A DNA stretch of 64,000 bases from Neoscytalidium dimidiatum. Taxonomy: Eukaryota; Ascomycota; Dothideomycetes; Botryosphaeriales; Botryosphaeriaceae. The DNA lies in NCBI GenBank assembly GCA_037367355.1, contig CM074696.1, positions 2,480,001 through 2,544,000 of the forward strand, given 5' to 3'. The stretch's first letter is position 1. The number at the start of each line of letters is the position of its first letter. Shown in pieces: positions 10,576 through 21,588 of this stretch. The position numbers and the translations under genes were made by a program. The notes below the pieces were generated by a model. That model was given only the letters and a program-made list of their open reading frames with translations, had not been told where the DNA came from and ran no database searches.

Positions 10576-11007
10576 ATGCCTTCTGGAATGGGAAGTGCGT
10601 ATCACACAGAAAATCTAACGACAGAATCGCCCTCCCGCTAACCAAATCGGCGCCTGGTAGACGGCACCAAGCCGATCCACAACAAGAAGCCCAAGAAGAA
10701 GGAGCACGAGGAAGATGACGACGATAAGGCCTTCAAGGCCAAGCAGATGGCCGGTGAGTCCTACCGCCTGCCGCAGAAACAACCGCCACGGACATCCACA
10801 CCGCCGCAACTCCTTCTCCTCGAGCACGTCTGCCGAGCCATGCTTCGTACTGCTTTCTTCGCTCGTTGTTCAGTGCGACCGTAACTTTGCTAACGGTGAA
10901 CTTGGCATGCAGACAAGAAGGCTCTCCAGGAGCTACAGAACAAGGCCAAGGGCAAGGGTCCCCTCAACACCGGCAGCCAGGGAATCAAGAAGTCGGGCAA
11001 GAAATGA
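10576..11007 (+). CDS. TMA7: Translation machinery associated protein TMA7
   Basis: Exons 10576-10594, 10661-10753 and 10913-11007 give 68 residues, the usual size of this family. The first exon holds only MPSGMG plus one base. Exon 2 has the Lys-rich stretch KKPKKKEHEEDDDDKAFKAKQMA, and exon 3 the hallmark C-terminus KGKGPLNTGSQGIKKSGKK. TMA7 is a small basic protein that copurifies with ribosomes. Introns are 66 and 159 nt; the second contains CT-rich runs. The gene is too split to be found as one open frame. The first exon boundary (GGA A|GTGCGT) is less canonical but gives the only frame that starts with the expected MPSG. Confidence 0.9.
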
Positions 11008-11682
11008 TCGCCCTGACAACGACAACGACAAGACCGCGCGGCAATGGTGTTCATGAGGCATGAGATCGACGTTTGGCGTTTTTCCACCGCTGCGTTGAAG
11101 GCGCAACGACATGGGAGAGGGACATGATACCTACGAAATGCATGGACATTCTAGCGGGCTTTTCGCTCCCGCTGCCAGGACCTCGTCCTGGCTGATCGAT
11201 CAACACGACCCGACACTGCTTGGTGAAGTTATCCGTGAGGTTTTGCGTTAATCTTTTCTTGATTTTTTTGGTCGCTATCTGAGGGCGCCTGCTCCCTGTC
11301 TCTGCTATGTGTGTGTGACAACTGCGAACGGTCCATGCCCGCCAGACCATAACCACTCCCGTCTTGAGTCCGGGAGGTGGGAGAAACAAGAGAGAATGTG
11401 GGATTCCAAATCCACGCCATTACAGGATATAGGGAAAAGAAGCATTTGAGAAAAATCGCAGGAAGGGTATGACGCCGCCAAGAACGAAATGAAGGAAGAA
11501 TAAAAGAAGAGAAGATTACACAGCCCATTCCTGCCCCATGATTTGAAACCCTACCCGCCTGTCAGTTGAAATAATCCGAGGTCCTTCCCTGCATGGCCCT
11601 GGCTATCGCAGCCGTGCGCCCGGTTATCTACTCCAAACCGTGTTTTGCACCATCTTTTGTCACGGTTTTGGAAATCCGAGCC
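11008..11682. other. Intergenic between convergent TMA7 and the unknown conserved gene
   Basis: Both neighbours end here, so it contains two 3' regions. Nothing else is recognised. Confidence 0.45.
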
Positions 11683-12816
11683 TCAGACAGGGTTCGTCAC
11701 CCTGCGCACCCACAACGCCGTGGTGCCGCTGTCGAAACCCTCTTCCCTCTCTGCCTTCTTCCTCGCTCGGTGCAACTTCATGCCTATCTCATGCTCTTGC
11801 GCTCCGATTTCGGTCAACTCGTCCTGCAGAGCCTTGACCTTGCGCTCATTAGCTCGCCGAGTTGACCAGTCAACAGCCAAGGGATTGTTGAGGTCGGGAA
11901 GCGATGTCAGATCTTTGATCACTCGGTTGATGTTGATGCGCCGAAGCGAGAGATCGTCTAGCTGAGCCGAGTACTTGGATATAGGATCGGCGCATATGAT
12001 CGACTCCGTGTCTTGCAACTGCGGCGGCAGAGGCAGCGTCTTGTTCGCAGAAACGGGAGTGGCGGAGCGTACGGAGGCCGGCTTGGGTGTCGACGGCTTA
12101 GACTGCGTGGGCGTGCTCGAGTTGTTCATTGGCAGGGTTTGGGAACGCTTCACGTTCGTGATGGTGGCTTGCGGTGAAGGTGTCGGGACTGGCTTGCGGA
12201 TGGTCGATGCTGTGGTGGCCACTGACCGAATGCTCGGGGTGTGATTAAGGCGCTTGTCGAACAGGGACTCTGCGAAGTTCTGCGGCGGGTCGCGAGGTCC
12301 TTGGGGTTTGGTGCTGTACTTGGCCGGCAGTGGTGGCGGAGGACTTGGTGGAGGGCTATGCTGGAAGACGGTTTGAGGCGTGGCTCCTCGAGTGGACCAG
12401 CTGAAGCGACTCTTCGGTTCGTCGGTGTCGCTCACATCTGAGTCTCCGCGCATTTCGTACGGGTTGGGGCTCTCCTCTACGGGCGAAACATCATACGGGT
12501 AGGAGAACCCGAGGCCGTTCGGAGGCCAGTGTTCATATGGCACGTTGGGAGAGGGCTGTGAGTAGACGGAGGATGCAGCCTTGGAGTATCGGGGGTCCGG
12601 CTGAGAGTAGACTGACGAGGCGGCCTGGGACTCGCGTGTGGGCGCAAGCTGCGGGGGGCGCAGACTCGCTGCTGCTTCGTTGGCGGCTTCCATGAGCGGA
12701 CGGTGCTTCGCCTTGTTCAGCAAGCGGGTGTCGTAGGAGGTCTCGATGAGGACGGGCTGTCCGACGGCGAGGCGGGTGTTTTCTTTCCCGCGGCCGCGGA
12801 AGCCTTTCTTCCACAT
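11683..12816 (-). CDS. Conserved fungal protein of unknown function, Pro/Ser-rich
   Basis: A continuous minus-strand frame of 377 residues starts at Met 12816 (MWKKGFRGRGKEN). The same frame continues upstream to Met 12840, and an upstream exon or a 5'-UTR intron (AG near 12830) is possible, so the start is uncertain. The N-terminus (RGKENTRLAVGQPVLIETSYDT) and C-terminus look ordered and conserved. The middle is Pro/Ser-rich and disordered, with PPPSPPPPLPAKYS and an acidic patch. The last ~90 residues form a helix-rich segment (RRININRVIKDLTSLPDLNN, then ERKVKALQDELTEIGAQEHEIGMKLHRARKKAE), a probable coiled coil, and end in TTALWVRRVTNPV. Pro-rich motifs suggest SH3 binding and a scaffold role. 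I do not recognise a named family. Confidence 0.7.
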   Translation of the reverse strand: MWKKGFRGRGKENTRLAVGQPVLIETSYDTRLLNKAKHRPLMEAANEAAASLRPPQLAPTRESQAASSVYSQPDPRYSKAASSVYSQPSPNVPYEHWPPNGLGFSYPYDVSPVEESPNPYEMRGDSDVSDTDEPKSRFSWSTRGATPQTVFQHSPPPSPPPPLPAKYSTKPQGPRDPPQNFAESLFDKRLNHTPSIRSVATTASTIRKPVPTPSPQATITNVKRSQTLPMNNSSTPTQSKPSTPKPASVRSATPVSANKTLPLPPQLQDTESIICADPISKYSAQLDDLSLRRININRVIKDLTSLPDLNNPLAVDWSTRRANERKVKALQDELTEIGAQEHEIGMKLHRARKKAEREEGFDSGTTALWVRRVTNPV

Positions 12817-14148
12817 GGCTGGGGCTGCTATGAGTGGCATGTCAGCTATTTGTCGTTGATGGGGGGGGAGCGGCGGCGGAGGCTGTGTTTATCTTGCACA
12901 GCTTGCGCCGCAGCTGAACGGTCGCCAAGGAGCTTCACATCACTAATTATAAACAGAGAGGAACAGCAGAAGTTGATGAACAGCAATCAAGGTTGGAGAG
13001 AGGAACAACAAGGGATTAAGGTATTTGGTCTGCCTCACGCGCCACTCTCCGCGAGGCAGCGCCCAGGATGCACATGAGGATGGACCCTGCGGCCGGGGCG
13101 GACGCACGTCCGGCGACGAGGGATGCTGGGAGGATTGTCGGTTTGGCGCCAACTGCAATCTCGCAGGGCTGAATGCAGGCTGGATGCGCTGGCAAGGGCA
13201 AATGCCGTGGTGTGCATAATGCGGCGCGAGTTCTGTGGCCGTGGGTGTGGGGGAGCGGCGGCAGAGGCCCAAAACGGTAACATGCGACAGAAAATAGGGA
13301 GTCTGACGACAGAAGATGGTCTCACTTACGCGGGATTGGCGGTCTCGGGCGAGGGCAGGCTGCGAGATGCGGGAGGGTGCAGCAGAAGACGCAGAGAAGC
13401 GCCGATGAAGAGTTGGCGGGGAGGAGTGAATGAAGGTGAGAGGACAGAGGAATGGATGGGGCTCAGCAGGTGCGCAGGCGCCGAAATTGTAGCTGGCATG
13501 CGGGCGCGCAGGCAGCGGACAGGCATACGATGAGAGGTTTCAGGGAAATAGCTGGCGTTTCAGAAGCTCAGCGTCCACAGCGTTCGCGCAGCTGCAGCGC
13601 CCTCGGTCCCATCTAACTTTTGCGTTTCGGCGACGGCGGCGTGCTCGAGTCGCGATGGCGCGCGGGAGGAGCTGAGTACAAAGGCGAACGTACCGCTGCT
13701 GCGCGCTGTTGGGCGTGTCGGCGGCGACATGGCGATACACTGCTGCACGAGCAGGCTGCGCCACGCCGGCGATGGTTGGCTGACGAGTGCGCGTTGATTG
13801 CGAGGGGCCGCTGGAGCCACTGGCGGCTGCCCACCAACTGCCAGTGCCAGAGCCAGAGCCAGCGCCCCCCCGCCACCGCCTCTAGCCAGCGCCCGCCCGT
13901 CGGCTTCGGCAGCGACGGAGCGCCCCGGCCAGCCTGCGGTGCGTCACTGGACAAGCACGCAACTCCGCAACTCCGGCATCGTCACCTCAACACCAGTCGC
14001 GCCCGCAGCTCAACCCCTCTCCGTTGCAATTCCCTCGCCGTCTCCGGATCTTGCTTCATTCCCGCTGCACCACCCCGCCATCGCTGCCCCTCTCGCTGAA
14101 GCACGCCGCCCTCTTCTTTAGACTTCCTTCGCCCCGCTGCTCGCGACA
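12817..14148. other. Long divergent intergenic region
   Basis: 1.3 kb separates the unknown minus-strand gene and the Dap1-like gene. It probably carries long 5' leaders. A minus-strand frame at 13526-13333 ends in a GTAAGT donor (13331-13326), so a noncoding or coding first exon of the 11.7-kb gene could lie there, unproven. Other open frames overlap on opposite strands and are GC artefacts. Confidence 0.4.
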
Positions 14149-14804
14149 ATGGGGAATCCGGCACAACCCGCTGCCAACGGTAAGCTCGCCGACAGGCCGC
14201 GTCGCTGCGGAAACACCCAAACATGCTCACACGTCCTCTCAAACCACAGTCGAGGTCCCGACCCCGCCGCCCGCGGCCGAGGCGTACGCCATCCCGACTC
14301 CCGCGTTTTGCTGCTCCGTGCTGATGTGACCGCAGCCAGCCCGTCTTGACGCCCATCAACGTGCTGCTTCTGTCGGTGTTTGTCTTCCTCGTCTATCTCC
14401 GTCTGCGTCCCAAGCCGCCGCAAGTCCTGCCCAAGGCCCCGGCCCCGGTCGTCTTCCGCACTTTCACTCCCCACACCCTGCTGCCCTACAACGGCACCAA
14501 CGGCATGCCGGTCTATCTGGCTGTGCGGGGGCGTGTCTTTGATGTGACGCCCGGTCGCAACTTCTATGGTCCCGGCGGCCCCTACGCCAACTTTGCCGGT
14601 AGGGATGCTAGCAGGGGCCTTGCATGTGGCAGCTTTGATGAAGACATGCTCACCAAGGACCTTGACGGTCCGCTGGACACGCTGTCGGATCTGGGAGATG
14701 AGGAGATGGAGGCCCTGATGGGCTGGGAGGAACGCTTCTCGGAGAAGTATCTGGTCGTCGGCAAGCTGGTTCCAGTGGGCAGCGAGGAAGCCAAGAACGC
14801 TTGA
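14149..14804 (+). CDS. Membrane-associated progesterone receptor (MAPR)-type cytochrome b5-like protein, Dap1-like
   Basis: Exons 14149-14179, 14250-14283 and 14336-14804 give 177 residues. A single membrane helix (INVLLLSVFVFLVYL) at about residues 27-41 is followed by a cytochrome b5-like heme/steroid-binding domain: FTPHTLLPYNG, VYLAVRGRVFDVTPGRNFYGPGGPYANFAGRDASRGLACGSF. The Tyr residues of the FYGPGGPY motif are the heme ligand region of the Dap1/PGRMC1 family, which supports P450 enzymes of sterol synthesis. The two short first exons are joined with in-phase introns of 70 and 52 nt; the second donor is GTACGC, less usual. The Leu-rich helix begins only after the third exon starts, so the tiny exons supply just the Pro-rich lead. 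Location is ER or a similar membrane. Confidence 0.9.
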
Positions 14805-15435
14805 GCCCGGACGTAGCCATCTTGCCGTGACCTGTTGCATTGTATAGGTACTCGCTCGGATATGGTTGGGGCTTCCTGAAGTTAGATATCATTGGGTGGC
14901 CAAGCTACTAGTCTTCAGCTTGAGCCACTCTGCCGACTAGGCAGCATCAGGCGCTCAACAGGCCTGAAATCCTACCATCACTTCTGCCCTTCAGACACTC
15001 CACACGTTGTTGGTATGAGAAGTACACTGCCCCCAATGCGCCAAGGCGGGCCGGTTGATTGCTATCTGGTTGGCGTCAGCGCGGAGGAGGCTGGATCCGC
15101 TCGAGGCCTTGCTCAGCTGCTAGAGTTGCTGCTACCTCAGACGTGTCGAGCATGCTTCAATAGCATCGTCGATATCGTAGGAAGCATCGAGTGCCCCGAC
15201 TTTTGTCAGTCAGGGATGGACATCCGCGAAGACTGGCAGCTGATTGGCTGACGGCAAACCGACGTCGCGGTCGCCACAAACGCCAACGCCCGTTTCACTC
15301 GAGCGTTGATTCGATAGATCTAGACTAGGTCAAGCTCTTCGCAAAGTAAGCTCCAATGGGACAGTCCTTAAAAGGCCCCGCGTGCCTCGGTCTACGATCG
15401 ACCCCCCGACGCTTCATCTGTCAACACCGCTCGCC
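14805..15435. other. Intergenic, promoter of the alpha/beta hydrolase
   Basis: No gene is seen. A TTAAAAG box lies at 15368-15374, about 65 nt before the ATG. Confidence 0.45.
15368..15374 (+). promoter_or_regulatory. TATA-like box of the hydrolase gene
   Basis: TTAAAAG lies 68 nt upstream of ATG 15436. Weak variant of the consensus. Confidence 0.35.
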
Positions 15436-16932
15436 ATGGCGGCCGACATGCCTGCGTCGGCCCTCCTGGGCATGCTCGTGCCAAAGATTCCCATGCTACT
15501 GAAGACGGCGCTTCTGAACACGCTGTCCATGTCGTCCAATTCCTCGAAATGGGACCTCCGCACAGAACTCACCGTGGCGATTCTACGCTCCGAGCTACGC
15601 AAGCCCAACCCGACCTCCATCTCAGAGGCGCAACGCAACTCTACCAAGGTTCCCGAGGTCAAAGGGCCCATGTGGGTTAGCAAAGCAACAATGCCAGCTC
15701 CGCCCGAGGACGACATACGTCAAAAGCTCTTCAAAGCATTCGACGAAATGAAGACGGGCGACGAGACGTACAAAGTCCCCGATCTCCTGCCTGTGTCTGG
15801 CGAATGGCATGGTCACCGCTCCCATGCCTCGAAAGACGCACCCGAGCCCGCCGGCCTCTCCGAAGAAGAGAAGTATAGGCGTCTAGTTGCCGAAACCAAC
15901 TCGGACGCAGTAGTCCTATACTTCCACGGTGGGGCCTACTACCTGATGGACGCGTCCTCCCAACGCCCCGTGACTGTCGGCCAGGCGAAAGCCATCTCTG
16001 GCCGCACCTTCGCCGTGCGCTACCGCCTCTCCCCTCAGAATCCGTTCCCAGCCGCGCTCCTCGACGCCCTCGTCGCCTACGTATCCCTCCTCCACCCGCC
16101 GCCGGGCAGCCTGCACGCGCCGGTCCCAGCCTCCAAGATCATCATCGCCGGCGACAGCGCCGGCGGCAACCTCGCCCTCGTCCTGATGCAAACGCTCCTC
16201 CAATGGCACCGCAGCGCCTCGGCCTCGGCCTCGCCCTCGCCCTCGTCGGCCACCACCATCCCAACCCTCGCCTTCCACGGCAGGCAAGTCCCCGTCCCGC
16301 TGCCGGGCGGCATGGCGCTCTGCTCGCCCTGGGCCGACCTGACGCGCGCGCTGCCCAGCATGGCGGCCAACATGCGCTACGACTACCTCCCCGGCGCCGA
16401 CTGGCGCGGCAGCGCGTACCCGGCGTGCGCGGCGTGGCCGGCCGACCCGCCGCGCGCGCACCTGCACGCCGACGACGCGGCCCTGCTGCACCCGCTGCTG
16501 AGCCCCGCCGTCGTGCCCGCCGCCGGCTGGGCCGGCTGCCCGCCCGTGCTGCTCCAGGTCGGGGAGGAGATGATGGCGGACGAGAGCATGGTGCTGGCGC
16601 GGAGGATGGCGGCGCAGGGCGTCGGCGTCCGGTGGATGCAGTTCGAGGCCATGCCGCACTGCTTCGCGCTGGTGATGGAGGATGGCGAGGCGGCGAGGTG
16701 CGCGAGGGAGGCGTGGGGGGAGTGGGCGAGGGAGGTGCTGGGTGGCGGTGGGAGGGGGACGAGGGGGGAGTGGATTGCGGCGAAGAGCTTGGCGGCGAGG
16801 GCCGTAGATGTTGGGGGGCTGACGGATCTGAGAGATGAGGAGGTGGTGAGGTTGATGAGAGAGGCGCGGGATAAGGTGGTTGAGGAGGGGAAGGTGGGTC
16901 CGAAGAAGGCGGAGAAGCCGCCGGTGCTGTGA
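15436..16932 (+). CDS. Alpha/beta hydrolase, hormone-sensitive-lipase type
   Basis: Intronless gene of 498 residues; ATG 15436 has the context CGCCATGG. Motifs: HGGAYY near residue 163 (oxyanion hole), GDSAGG near 238 (nucleophile Ser), an acid in MADESM near 381 and His in MPHCF near 406, which complete the HSL/acetyl-esterase triad. An N-terminal hydrophobic segment (LLGMLVPKIPMLLKTALLNTL) could anchor it in a membrane. The C-terminal ~70 residues are an acidic and basic helix-rich tail not needed for catalysis. Related fungal enzymes hydrolyse small acyl esters or lipids; the substrate is unknown. The gene converges on the acyltransferase gene. Confidence 0.87.
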   Translation: MAADMPASALLGMLVPKIPMLLKTALLNTLSMSSNSSKWDLRTELTVAILRSELRKPNPTSISEAQRNSTKVPEVKGPMWVSKATMPAPPEDDIRQKLFKAFDEMKTGDETYKVPDLLPVSGEWHGHRSHASKDAPEPAGLSEEEKYRRLVAETNSDAVVLYFHGGAYYLMDASSQRPVTVGQAKAISGRTFAVRYRLSPQNPFPAALLDALVAYVSLLHPPPGSLHAPVPASKIIIAGDSAGGNLALVLMQTLLQWHRSASASASPSPSSATTIPTLAFHGRQVPVPLPGGMALCSPWADLTRALPSMAANMRYDYLPGADWRGSAYPACAAWPADPPRAHLHADDAALLHPLLSPAVVPAAGWAGCPPVLLQVGEEMMADESMVLARRMAAQGVGVRWMQFEAMPHCFALVMEDGEAARCAREAWGEWAREVLGGGGRGTRGEWIAAKSLAARAVDVGGLTDLRDEEVVRLMREARDKVVEEGKVGPKKAEKPPVL

Positions 16933-17640
16933 GACGGAGGTAGGTCGTGGCTATGTGGGATGCTGTAGTTGGATGCTGTAAGACGCGCCCGTCTGAGAAA
17001 GCCGTTGCGCGCGGACCGCGGAAGCACATGAAGAGCGTTGGAGTCTGCTGCCCAGGATTAAAAGGGTCGGTTGTATGGAGCCGTTAATGATCGGCCGGGG
17101 ACATCCATGCCGAAGGTCCTGGAATTTGACGCAATAACTTTTGCGTCAACGTCCGTCTCAAGGGTAGAGTCCCATCCCTGCCGCCCGGGAAAGCTTTGCT
17201 GGCCTTGTTACGATGAGAAACCAAACTCTATCGCGGCCAAGCTTTTTTGATTGCACCTTCTTTGGGTGAATGCGCCGCGGCCGGGTGTTTGTTTTGACTG
17301 CAGATTTGAAGATCAGAAAGAGTAGAGTGCGGGTCTACTATATATTACGTTGATCTTCAAGGATCACATGATAGCGACGGCAATCTTCAGATGTTCTGTA
17401 TTCAGTCATTAAGTAAGGATCGTATAAGAGTGTACATGAAATGAGAGACGGACATTGCCAGCGCCTGACCCTCTTCACAAGACACCTCCCATGCAAATAT
17501 GCTGTCACTCTCAGCGGTGCGAGCGACAGCGGACAGATAGTATAACAATCTGGACTTCCTCTCCACATACGGCGTGGATGGCGTAAAATAAAGGAAAACA
17601 GTATTCGACCACATTCTCCCAAGGCAAGATCAACCCCCCA
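16933..17640. other. Intergenic between convergent genes
   Basis: It contains the 3' regions of the hydrolase and acyltransferase genes. No further gene is recognised. Confidence 0.45.
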
Positions 17641-19404
17641 TCACTCCGCCTTCCTCACCACCCTCTCCTCCGCCCACCTGGCCAACCGCACGCACGGCAC
17701 GTCGACGGCGCGCCAGAAGAGATCCGCCAACCACACGCTGACCGCCAGCAAAAAGCACCAGCCCACGAAAAGGCAGAAGGCGAACCCGTGCGGGCCCAGC
17801 TCCCCGCTCTCCGCCACCCTCACCGTCATCCCCGGCGGCGTCAGCCCTTGCTCGACCGCGACGTCCATCCGGTACCGCCCGGCCCACCCGAAGATCACAC
17901 GCATGGTCACGAAGCCGAGGCTGTGCAGCACGGGGCCGTGCACCAGGTAGAAGGCGTAGCTGACGCGGCCGAGGTACTGGGCGAGGGGCGTCAGGAAGGG
18001 GCGGCGCAGGGTGGCGTTGTTGTTGATGGCGTAGAGCGAGCAGACGGCGCCGATGGACTGCCAGAAACGGTAGGCGCAGTTGGCGCGGTAGGCGGCCGGG
18101 ATGTGGAGCGAGAGCCAGGAGTAGCCGGGTGTGAAGTCGCCGAACTCGTCGGGGAAGGAAAGGAGGTAGAGGCCGGTGGTGAAGAGGGCGTAATGGAGAA
18201 AAGTGCGGGGGGTGTGGTAGATGTTGGAGGAGGAAGGATGTTTCTCGGAGATGGGGGAGGACGGAGGCGGGGTGCGCGGGGCAGAGGTGGGAAGGATGGA
18301 AGGGTTGGTGGAGCGGCGGTGTGGTGCTCCCCAGGTGTTGGTGATCAGGTCCAGCTCGGCGAGCATGGCGCCCGCGACGAAGAGCACGATCTCGAAGCGA
18401 CCCCATCGGCCGCAGAAGATCATGAAACAGGCCATGAGGAAGAAGCGCCAGGTCGTGCGTGCGCGAGCTAGGCCGAGTATGGCCACAAAGAGGACCATGC
18501 TGGCACGGAACTCGAGCGGGATCGTCCACACATGCGGGTCGTACAGATTGTACCACTCGCCCCAGTTAGTGAAGTCGATGTAGTGTCTGACGAAATGCCA
18601 GTAGTCCCACGCTTGCTCTTGCCACGTCTCGAAATAGGTCGGGTGGTGCTCGACGAAGGCCATGGTTACGCCGTCCTGCGCGATCTCTGTCGCCCACTTA
18701 AACCAACCGGCGCGGATGGCAAGCATGACCATGAAGGTGCTGATGATTGTGGGAAGGAAGAGTCGGATGCCGCGCCGGAAGATGGACGAGGAGAGAGACT
18801 GCAGCATTGTGTCGTACGACTGCGATCGCGCAGTCATGAGCGGCTTACGGGACAGGACGTAGCCCGAGAGAACGAAGAAGACGCAGACCATGGAACGGCC
18901 GCCATACAAGAGCTTGATGAACGGGAGCTGGTGTAGCCAGTTGTTGGAGGAGCCGGTCGGATCGACGCCATAGCCGCGGACGGAGGTCAAGGTGTACATG
19001 AAGAGGAAGTGAAAGTTGAAGACGAAGAAGCAGGCGTAGCCTCGAACCCCGTCGAGCGTTGCGATGCTGTTGACGTGAGGGCTTGTCCCTGAGCCAGATC
19101 CACCATTGTCACTGAGGGCTCGTGGTCGCAGGAAACTTGGCAGGATCGGAGCCAGCGTAGTTCCACCCAGGTAGCGTGATATGTCGTACAGCCACAGTCC
19201 GCGAGACCGGAGGTATGTCCTTAGCTTGACTGAGACATCTGCGAACGACGCCTCGAACAGTTCGGCCGTGGCAGTGGCGGTCGACTGCTTCTCGTTGAAG
19301 GGCGACTCCGAGGTGGAGCTGCTGGACCCTGGCGAGCTTGGAAGGAAGAAGTCTGAGCTGCAGTCCGAGCCCACGGACGGCACTCTTTGGTAACCTCCAT
19401 GCAT
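17641..19404 (-). CDS. Membrane acyltransferase, acyltransferase-3 family
   Basis: Intronless minus-strand gene of 587 residues. After a soluble Ser-rich N-terminus (about 110 residues) comes the family signature TLDGVRGYACFFVFNFHF with the Arg and His typical of acyltransferase-3 proteins, then about ten hydrophobic helices (VCVFFVLSGYVLSRKP, FLPTIISTFMVMLAI, VAILGLARA, MACFMIFCG and others). The DPHVWTIPLEFRASMVLF segment is also a family hallmark. Such proteins move acyl groups onto sugars or small molecules across membranes; the substrate here is unknown. A Ser/Pro-rich loop near 350-385 (PSILPTSAPRTPPPSSP) is probably cytosolic. Confidence 0.9.
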   Translation of the reverse strand: MHGGYQRVPSVGSDCSSDFFLPSSPGSSSSTSESPFNEKQSTATATAELFEASFADVSVKLRTYLRSRGLWLYDISRYLGGTTLAPILPSFLRPRALSDNGGSGSGTSPHVNSIATLDGVRGYACFFVFNFHFLFMYTLTSVRGYGVDPTGSSNNWLHQLPFIKLLYGGRSMVCVFFVLSGYVLSRKPLMTARSQSYDTMLQSLSSSIFRRGIRLFLPTIISTFMVMLAIRAGWFKWATEIAQDGVTMAFVEHHPTYFETWQEQAWDYWHFVRHYIDFTNWGEWYNLYDPHVWTIPLEFRASMVLFVAILGLARARTTWRFFLMACFMIFCGRWGRFEIVLFVAGAMLAELDLITNTWGAPHRRSTNPSILPTSAPRTPPPSSPISEKHPSSSNIYHTPRTFLHYALFTTGLYLLSFPDEFGDFTPGYSWLSLHIPAAYRANCAYRFWQSIGAVCSLYAINNNATLRRPFLTPLAQYLGRVSYAFYLVHGPVLHSLGFVTMRVIFGWAGRYRMDVAVEQGLTPPGMTVRVAESGELGPHGFAFCLFVGWCFLLAVSVWLADLFWRAVDVPCVRLARWAEERVVRKAE

Positions 19405-20855
19405 AGTGGCTGAGGCGGGGCGGAAAAGGCGAATGCGTTCGTGGGGCTATCGGACCAGCGAAGCCTGCTTTAACAGAGCAGAAGAGGAAATAATAAATGG
19501 AGAGCGACGGATGATCGGTGTCGTTGGAACGTGCCTAAGCAAGGATCGCGGCTTTGCCAGGGAAAGGGATGGCAACGAACTCAAGTGATATGGAAACGCT
19601 GCAAAATTGCGATGAAGCAAAACATTATTCTTCTCTATCACAGCCAAAGAGAGCAGAAAATGGGAGAAAAGAAAGGCCAACTCTGCAAGGCCTAATCGGG
19701 GCCGTAGGAATAATAGTAAAAATATGGCACGGGAGCGGGAAGGCTAAGCCGCATGGTGTGGGAAAACAGCCCAACGCGGAACGTTTGAAGATTGAGCATC
19801 GTGGGATAGATGGGGTTTAGTCTCGCACAAGCCATGTCTCGGCATTCTTAAAAATCAAAACAGAGGGCGTATGTTCGTGGCGATCATTGGGTGGGCAACC
19901 GATTTTGCTTTGCATAATAGGCAGAGGAATGGAGCCCTTAAAAATGCAACTGGAATGCAGGACCTGGCAACACGACATGTTGAGATGCAGACGAGGAGAA
20001 GAGACGTGGGAGCTGAGCGAGAAGGAAAAAGAATACGAGCCAGCGAACCGAGGAAGAAGCTTCGCGGTGGGTGAATGTGAAGCAGCCGTCCCCGCTGCCG
20101 GCTGCCGCGGTCGCGCCCCATTACCAGCCCCTTGTGGCCACCATCGCCTCATCAGCCTTACATTGCCACCGAACAGTACGTGCGAGGAATGGCTATTTGT
20201 TAAATGCCGCGGACAAACGCAAGTGTGACCGCACATCTAACAGGGTTGGCAGGTGACTGATAGATTGGGCTGACAGATATTCAGGAGGAGGACGAAGTGA
20301 CGAGAAGACGTGGAGCGATTGTGTGATAGCGTGGCCTGGGGCACGCAAAGCTTGGCCTTGATGACTCAGCCAGGGCCGTCGTTTCCTGTGTCCCCACACA
20401 CAAGCTCTGCAACAAGTTCTCGCTGTTTGAAATGGCTTGTCAGTCTTCGTCGGACCTGTTCCGTATCAACAACAGCGCAGCCAAGGTCACTCATGGCTTG
20501 GTGGTGGTATAAAAGACCTCCTGCCAAGTTTCCGGAAAGCCTCGCTCCCGACAGCACCTCCCATTCCGCCCGGTCCGAGTCGATCCCGAGCTTTAAACTT
20601 TCCCTGCGATGTGAAAGAAGCTTAGATAAGAGCGGCCCTGCACTTGGGCTGGAGAGACTGCAACCCTCCAAATTCGAAATTCTGTGCCCAACTAAACATT
20701 TCAAACTCCATCATAGCTGAGATTCACGGCAATTATTAATATGATACGCGCAAGTATTCTTGAATTCTGTCAATCTTGTCCAAAAAGATACAAATTCAGT
20801 AAGAAGATCCAGCGTCTAAGATAGCAGGCCTAGCCGTACAAGTATGCAGCGCCAT
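19405..20855. other. Gene-free stretch, 1.45 kb
   Basis: No frame with family resemblance is found on either strand. It includes the acyltransferase promoter and the sulfotransferase-like 3' flank. Confidence 0.45.
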
Positions 20856-21588
20856 TCACTTCAGCGTATTCTGCCGCTTGGCTTTGTATTCCGCCCAGTC
20901 GTCCTTTCGTGGAAAGGGAATAGAAGGAATGTCTTTCCCTAGAAAGGCACAAAGAAGCGCCCAACCATCTTTCACATTGAATTCCAGGAATCTGTCCTTC
21001 GGAGCCACTCTCCTGACGAGCTCGTTGTGGTCCCGAAATAGTTGCCTCCCGTTTTCCGGAAAGTCGCTTTTCCACATATATTCATGGTACTTGTCGCTGA
21101 GCGATCGCATCGAGTTCTCGTCGCCGGTGTATGAGTTCCAGGCATGCCAGAGGGTGTCCATCATTGACTTGTACCACCCGTCTTCGTCGCGGATAGAGAG
21201 GATGATCTTGGCATTTGGATATGCTGCGATGAACTCCTCGGCGAATATTGAGGCGGGATAATCAGATACTCCCTACAGCAGTCAGATATGAAGGCTTAAC
21301 TCCCAGACCTAGTGCAAGACCGTACTGAGTATTCACTCAGAAAATTGTCAAATTCTTGACGCCCGAACGGCCTGCCCTTCCCTTCAAACTTCGCTTCCAG
21401 AGCTGCAATCCATTGCTGCTGATGTTTGTTCTTCCCAACCTCTCGCATATGATAGATCGGACCATAACCCAGTAGGGTCAGGCCGTCCGCAATGGCTAAT
21501 GGGACGTTAACGCTGCGCATGATTCTGCAAGTTTGCAACACTGACATTGTGTAGCCGTCCGAGGCAACCCGAGCACGAGCACTTCCAT
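20856..21588 (-). CDS. Sulfotransferase-like P-loop protein (short)
   Basis: Minus-strand exons 21588-21546, 21495-21326 and 21272-20856 give 209 residues. MEVLVLGLPRTATQS at the very N-terminus is the P-loop (PAPS 5'-phosphosulfate binding) of the sulfotransferase-4 group common in fungi. It is followed by IADGLTLLGYGPIYHMREV, then SDYPASIFAEEFIAAYPNAKIILSIRD with the PAPS 3'-phosphate loop, and the tail DRFLEFNVKDGWALLCAFLG. Introns of 50 and 53 nt both restore frame and family motifs. The ATG at 21711 in the same frame would add 41 residues ahead of the P-loop, which is unlike the family. Its acceptor is unknown, and many fungal members lack tested sulfotransferase activity. Confidence 0.83.

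Noticed and set aside
16142..17029. Long minus-strand frames opposite the alpha/beta hydrolase
   Set aside because: They are Arg/Pro/Ala-rich shadows of the GC-biased third codon positions of the plus-strand gene; no domain.
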